Assembly: GCA_963925805.1 (NCBI GenBank) | Contig: CAWUSE010000013.1 | Coordinates: forward strand, 1 to 64,000 | Source of the DNA: UBA10347 sp905182135 | GTDB taxonomy: Bacteria; Actinomycetota; Acidimicrobiia; Acidimicrobiales; UBA10347 | Reading direction: 5' to 3' | DNA: 64,000 nucleotides | Shown: positions 60,715 through 64,000 of the stretch, piece by piece | How the letters are laid out: each line of letters starts with the position of its first letter | Position numbering within the stretch: position 1 is the stretch's first letter | Made by a program: the position numbers and the translations under genes | The notes under the pieces: model-generated | What the model was told of the DNA's origin: nothing | What the model saw: the letters and a program-made list of their open reading frames with translations, nothing else | The model's database searches: none

Positions 60715-62232
60715 CTACTGGTCTTCAGGGTTGAGTTCTTCGAGTTCGCGTTGTGAAGTTTCGGGGTAACGAGCGACGACGAATACGGCTAACAATGGCA
60801 CGATCGCGAGTACCGCGAATGCCTTGCCAAAGCTCCAATTCCAGTTTTCAGTTACTTGCCCAACAAAGACTAGGCCGATGACGCTGCCGACCACGGCGAC
60901 ACAGGTGAGCATGCCGTTTGCTAGCCCTCGCCGTGAGGTCGGGAAGAGTTCGGGGCCGTAGACACCGAGTGCAGGGATTGTTGCTGCGCCCACGATGGTG
61001 GCAAGCGAGCCAGTAATCCACATGATTGAGCCACCGAATCCGTAACGAAGGACGGCGAAACCAATGCCGCCGATGATTCCAATAATGCCAACCACGCGTC
61101 GACCTCGGCGGTCGGCCTGGGGGCCTGCGATGGCGACACCGATCCCGATGGGTGTATTTACGATGGCGGCGTACAAGCTGATGCGGGTTGCTGAGAAGCC
61201 GCGCGTCTCGCGCAGGTACTCGTTCTGAAAGTTCGACGCTGGGGCGGAGAACATAGAGAGAGCCACACCAACGGTTGCCAACATGATGAAGCGTCGCTTC
61301 ATGGTCGATGTGATCGGTGCTGGTGCCTCCTTGCGTTTGAGGTGAGCCTGGAATCTTCGTGACTCTTCGAGACGTTTCGACAAGCCAAACAGCACCGGGA
61401 AGATGAGGATGGCTGCCAGGAATATGAGCCTCCATGCCCGGGGCCCGGTCCCGGCGAGGGGCAGAAGCCACAGCACCATTCCAGAGCCCAAGCCAGCGAA
61501 CAATGTGAGGACAGAGGTAATCCATGCCCGTGACCCGGCAGGTGACTCTTCGGCGGCGATGACACCGATCAGAATGCCGAAGCCGGTGGCGAAACCCCGT
61601 GACAATGTTTGAGTGCCTCCGAAGAACCAGATATTTGGAGACACGGCGGCGACGACAGCAAACAAGGTTGAAAGCGTTCCGGCAAGCAGGAGCATGCGAC
61701 GCCGCCCGACGCGGTCGGCCTCCCGGACAACGAGCAGCGCCAACAACGCTCCGCCTCTGGTCAAGCTCGTGACCCACCCCTGGGTCGATGTCCCCTTGTC
61801 GAACTCTTCGGCTACGAACGTGATCGTCTGCGATAACAACGTGCCTAGATATGCCGCAGCAAGAGCGGCAAAGATGAGCAGCGCGAACGACTGTGCTCCC
61901 TTTGCGTCGAAGCGTTCGGGCGGCGCCCAAAACGGTGCGTCGACACGGTGCGGACGTCGCAACTGCCAGCTGATAAGTGGCGAGGCGACCACTCGCCAAA
62001 TTGGCAGCGCAAGCCTGTAGTCAATGGTCTCTGTGACGCGGTAAAGGCCATCGGCGTCGACCGATGATTGTTCCTCGACGTGGATCGCTCGGTGCCACTG
62101 TGTGAACGGGCCATCGGCGAAGCCGAAGCCGCCCGGGGTCGCGGTCTCTTCAACAAGCCAGTCGACCCGCGGGGTCTGCAGCTGTTGCAGGGCGTCCTGG
62201 TTTACCAGGTGCTGATTGACCACACGTGCCAT
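60715..62232 (-). CDS. MFS transporter with long cytosolic N-terminal domain
   Basis: A 505-residue major facilitator. The first 100 residues are cytosolic (WHRAIHVEEQSSVDADGLYRVTETIDYRLALP, in parts), a feature of one actinobacterial MFS branch with the element FWAPPERFDAKGAQ before helix 1. About twelve membrane helices follow. The loop 2-3 motif appears as READRVGRRRMLLLAG and loop 8-9 as PQADRRGRRVVGI, both G-x-x-x-D-R-x-G-R-R signatures. Sugar-porter-like E-S-x-R is seen as LSKRLEESRRF. The substrate is unknown. Met at 62232 begins MARVVNQHLV; 62322 would add an atypical extension. Confidence 0.85.
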   Translation of the reverse strand: MARVVNQHLVNQDALQQLQTPRVDWLVEETATPGGFGFADGPFTQWHRAIHVEEQSSVDADGLYRVTETIDYRLALPIWRVVASPLISWQLRRPHRVDAPFWAPPERFDAKGAQSFALLIFAALAAAYLGTLLSQTITFVAEEFDKGTSTQGWVTSLTRGGALLALLVVREADRVGRRRMLLLAGTLSTLFAVVAAVSPNIWFFGGTQTLSRGFATGFGILIGVIAAEESPAGSRAWITSVLTLFAGLGSGMVLWLLPLAGTGPRAWRLIFLAAILIFPVLFGLSKRLEESRRFQAHLKRKEAPAPITSTMKRRFIMLATVGVALSMFSAPASNFQNEYLRETRGFSATRISLYAAIVNTPIGIGVAIAGPQADRRGRRVVGIIGIIGGIGFAVLRYGFGGSIMWITGSLATIVGAATIPALGVYGPELFPTSRRGLANGMLTCVAVVGSVIGLVFVGQVTENWNWSFGKAFAVLAIVPLLAVFVVARYPETSQRELEELNPEDQ

Positions 62233-62370
62233 AACGTTCGCTCCGATCCTACCGGCGAGTCGGTGGGCCTGAAGTTCACCATTAGGGAACGGTCCCGGAC
62301 GCCACCGCCGACCCTGTTGCAAGTTCTATGCTTGGTCGGTGAATCGACCCGAGAAAGCCGAGGCCCTGTC
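62233..62370. other. Divergent promoter region between the MFS transporter and the MurA-family gene
   Basis: 138 bases. No clear operator palindrome is seen. An open + frame runs through it into the MurA-family gene, but has no family match before 62371. Confidence 0.4.
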
Positions 62371-63675
62371 ATGAGCGAGAGTCTGCTGGTACGAGGCGGA
62401 AAGTCGCTGTCAGGTTCTATCACGCCGTCGGGCAACAAGAACGCCGTGTTGCCGATGCTGTGCGCGACATTGCTGACCGACGAGACGATGACGGTGCGCA
62501 ACGTGCCAGACATCACCGATGTAAACAAGATCGTTGACTTCTTCGAGATGTTGGGGTCACAAGTGGAATGGGATCGCGACGCGAAGACCATCGAGGTCAA
62601 TCATGGTGGCGCTGGATTGGACTCGCGGACAGTGATCGATGCGCTGCCACCTGGCATGCGCAGTTCCGTCATGCTCTTTGGCCCGTTACTTGCGCGAGTC
62701 GGCACGCTCAATGTCTCAGACGACGCTACGGGCTGTTCACTTGGAGCGCGCGAAGTCGATCCACATCTCGACATTCTGGAAGGCTTCGGTGCCACCATTG
62801 AATGGGGTGAGCGGCGCGAGATCCGATTACCCGGGAGTTTCTCGGCGAACGAGCACTGGATGGATTACGCCTCGGTCACCACGACTGAGCACTTCGTCAT
62901 GTGCGCAGCGCTCGCGAACGGCACATCGACGCTCGTCAACGCTGCGAGCGAACCGCATGTGCAAGACCTGTGCAAAGTGCTCGTCGAAATGGGTGCCAAG
63001 ATCGTCGGCATCGGCACGTCGGTGCTGAAGATCGAAGGTGTGCCAGCCTTGAGGGGCGCCGACGTGCGTGTCAGCGATGACCACCACGAGATCTTCACCT
63101 TCTTGGCTATTGGTGCCATGACCGGCGGCGACGTAAGTGTCGAGCACTCTGTGCAGCACCACTTCCCGCTGATGGATCGCACCCTCGAGAAGTTCGGGGT
63201 TGAAGTCGAGCAGACTGCAACTGGGTCTCGCGTGTCAACGACTGAGCGGCTACGCGTCGAACAACCTCGAACCTCGCATCTGCTTCAAAAAGTCGAAGGT
63301 GCGCCCTGGCCATATTTCCCTGTTGACCTGATTCCACCCGTCGTCGCCCTAGCCACCGTCGCTGACGGCGACATGTTGTTTTGGAACAAGGTTTACGAAG
63401 GTGCTTTCGGTTGGGTTCCCGAGCTGGCCAAATTCGGTGCGCAGGTCACGGTGTGTGACCCGCATCGAGTCATCGTGTTCGGCCGCGATGACCTGCGCCC
63501 CGCTGTCGTCGATGCGCCGTACATCATTCGCGTCACAATCGCGCTGTTCATGGTCGGTGCCAGTATCGACGGAGAGTCGATCATTCGAAATGCTTCGCCG
63601 GTGCGCCGGGCGCACCCAAATTTTGTCGAGAACCTGCGCTCGCTCGGAGCTGATGTCGAATGGGTAACCGAGTAG
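62371..63675 (+). CDS. MurA-family enolpyruvyl (1-carboxyvinyl) transferase, divergent
   Basis: A 434-residue two-domain EPT-fold enzyme. Residues for a MurA-type active site are seen: Lys-Asn in PSGNKNAVLPMLCATLL, the loop Cys in DDATGCSLGAREVD, and Asp in YFPVDLIPP. In normal MurA the last reads FPTD(M/L)Q and the next helix starts with E-N-R-F; here it is VYEGAFGWVPEL, lacking that Arg. Near the C-terminus DLRA is replaced by DAPYIIR. It probably makes an enolpyruvyl ether from PEP and a nucleotide sugar. The position after the atp operon is where actinobacteria keep murA. The changes argue for a specialised paralogue; true MurA is the alternative. Met at 62371 fits family N-termini. Confidence 0.8.
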   Translation: MSESLLVRGGKSLSGSITPSGNKNAVLPMLCATLLTDETMTVRNVPDITDVNKIVDFFEMLGSQVEWDRDAKTIEVNHGGAGLDSRTVIDALPPGMRSSVMLFGPLLARVGTLNVSDDATGCSLGAREVDPHLDILEGFGATIEWGERREIRLPGSFSANEHWMDYASVTTTEHFVMCAALANGTSTLVNAASEPHVQDLCKVLVEMGAKIVGIGTSVLKIEGVPALRGADVRVSDDHHEIFTFLAIGAMTGGDVSVEHSVQHHFPLMDRTLEKFGVEVEQTATGSRVSTTERLRVEQPRTSHLLQKVEGAPWPYFPVDLIPPVVALATVADGDMLFWNKVYEGAFGWVPELAKFGAQVTVCDPHRVIVFGRDDLRPAVVDAPYIIRVTIALFMVGASIDGESIIRNASPVRRAHPNFVENLRSLGADVEWVTE

Positions 63676-63684
63676 GGGCCCTAC
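63672..63684. other. GGGCCC-type palindrome over the stop codon of the MurA-family gene
   Basis: GTAGGGGCCCTAC, arms of six bases around G63678, spans the TAG stop (63673-63675). The arrangement repeats that at the IlvD-family stop codon at 12.77 kb. Confidence 0.6.
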
Positions 63685-63823
63685 GAGGTGCTTCGTTATG
63701 GCTGTTTGAGGCTCGCGGGTTAGCGCTCCCGAGATCTTTGGCTCCAGCGGGCCGTATCAGTTCGCCAGCGGTATGCCAGCGTTCAACGTCCGAAGAAGGC
63801 CGATCTCAGATCGCCTAGGCGGG

Positions 63824-64000
63824 CTACTCGATATCGACTGGATCTGTTTCGACGGCCTCGACGTTCGCTTGAGCCAGCTTGGTGTTGGCCCGGCGGTTCG
63901 CCAGGAACAAGACGCCAGCGAACACTACTAATGGGCCGGCCACCATCAGGATCTCGTCCCAACCGCCGTCGTGCGCGATCAGGCTCACTGCGTACCCCAG
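63824..64000 (-). CDS. C-terminal part of a small membrane protein (gene continues past the window)
   Basis: The minus-strand frame from the window edge down to TAG at 63824-63826 encodes 58 residues. A polar part with AHDGGWDEIL is followed by one membrane helix (MVAGPLVVFAGVLFLA) and a basic-then-acidic tail (NRRANTKLAQ, VETDPVDIE). The positive-inside rule puts the C-terminus in the cytosol. The start lies outside the window; no family is assigned. Confidence 0.65.
   Translation of the reverse strand: MGYAVSLIAHDGGWDEILMVAGPLVVFAGVLFLANRRANTKLAQANVEAVETDPVDIE

Noticed and set aside
60848..61999. A 383-codon minus-strand frame inside the MFS gene
   Set aside because: Arg/His/Cys-rich shadow frame without motifs, overlapping a clear membrane protein.

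Overview
The window reads as a chromosome segment of an actinobacterium, most likely an aquatic member of the class Acidimicrobiia. The evidence is a moderately high G+C content, actinobacterial gene order (tRNA-Trp, secE, nusG, rplKAJL, then rpmE, prfA, prmC, tsaC, the atp operon and a MurA-family gene), a NusG with a long acidic N-terminus, a 13E12-type HNH relic and a Rv2525c-like DUF1906 surface protein. The lineage is an inference; no rRNA gene is present. Intergenic stretches are unusually long for a bacterium and several hold recognisable gene relics.

Layout. 0-5 kb: an SDR relic, coaE, an esterase, a two-gene ABC exporter and an SRPBCC protein. 5.5-12.8 kb: an accessory metabolic cluster with two SDRs, a 2-oxoglutarate/Fe(II)-type oxygenase, a methyltransferase, an IlvD/Edd dehydratase and a PrdB/GrdB-family selenoprotein whose Sec codon (TGA at 8310) splits it into two apparent ORFs. 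13-20 kb: a RecQ helicase with an extra C-terminal domain, a calcium-repeat surface protein, an LMW-PTP relic, yajQ and an enoyl-CoA hydratase. 20-29.7 kb: tRNA-Tyr followed by catabolic and regulatory genes (two M20 peptidases, RidA, GNAT, cupin, alpha/beta hydrolase, SMP-30 lactonase, acyl-CoA dehydrogenase), with a nonsense-interrupted XRE regulator and an HNH endonuclease relic. 29.9-31.3 kb: tRNA-Thr, tRNA-Met, an ECF sigma factor and tRNA-Trp. 31.3-40.6 kb: protein export, transcription and translation genes. 41.4-49.5 kb: a complete F-type ATP synthase operon (atpZ, atpI, B, E, F, F2, H, A, G, D, C). 50-64 kb: phosphoesterase, aldo/keto reductase, a Memo-AMMECR1 fusion, a secreted peptidase-like hydrolase, glpX, a zinc-ribbon protein, a J-domain protein, hydantoinase A, an MFS transporter, a MurA-family transferase and the end of a small membrane protein.

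Main points of interest. (1) The selenoprotein at 7860-9014 has a UxxC motif and a textbook bacterial SECIS hairpin right after the UGA. (2) atpG appears to start at an AUU codon behind a strong Shine-Dalgarno sequence. (3) The L10 and L31 proteins carry long acidic AEEAP-type tails, and the rplJ leader can form mutually exclusive hairpins. (4) A Memo domain lacking its usual motifs is fused to AMMECR1. (5) Several short repeats (a dispersed GCGAAGC-containing element, tandem duplications that span stop codons, GGGCCC palindromes over stop codons) sit at gene 3' ends. All family assignments come from motif recognition by eye; no database search was run.
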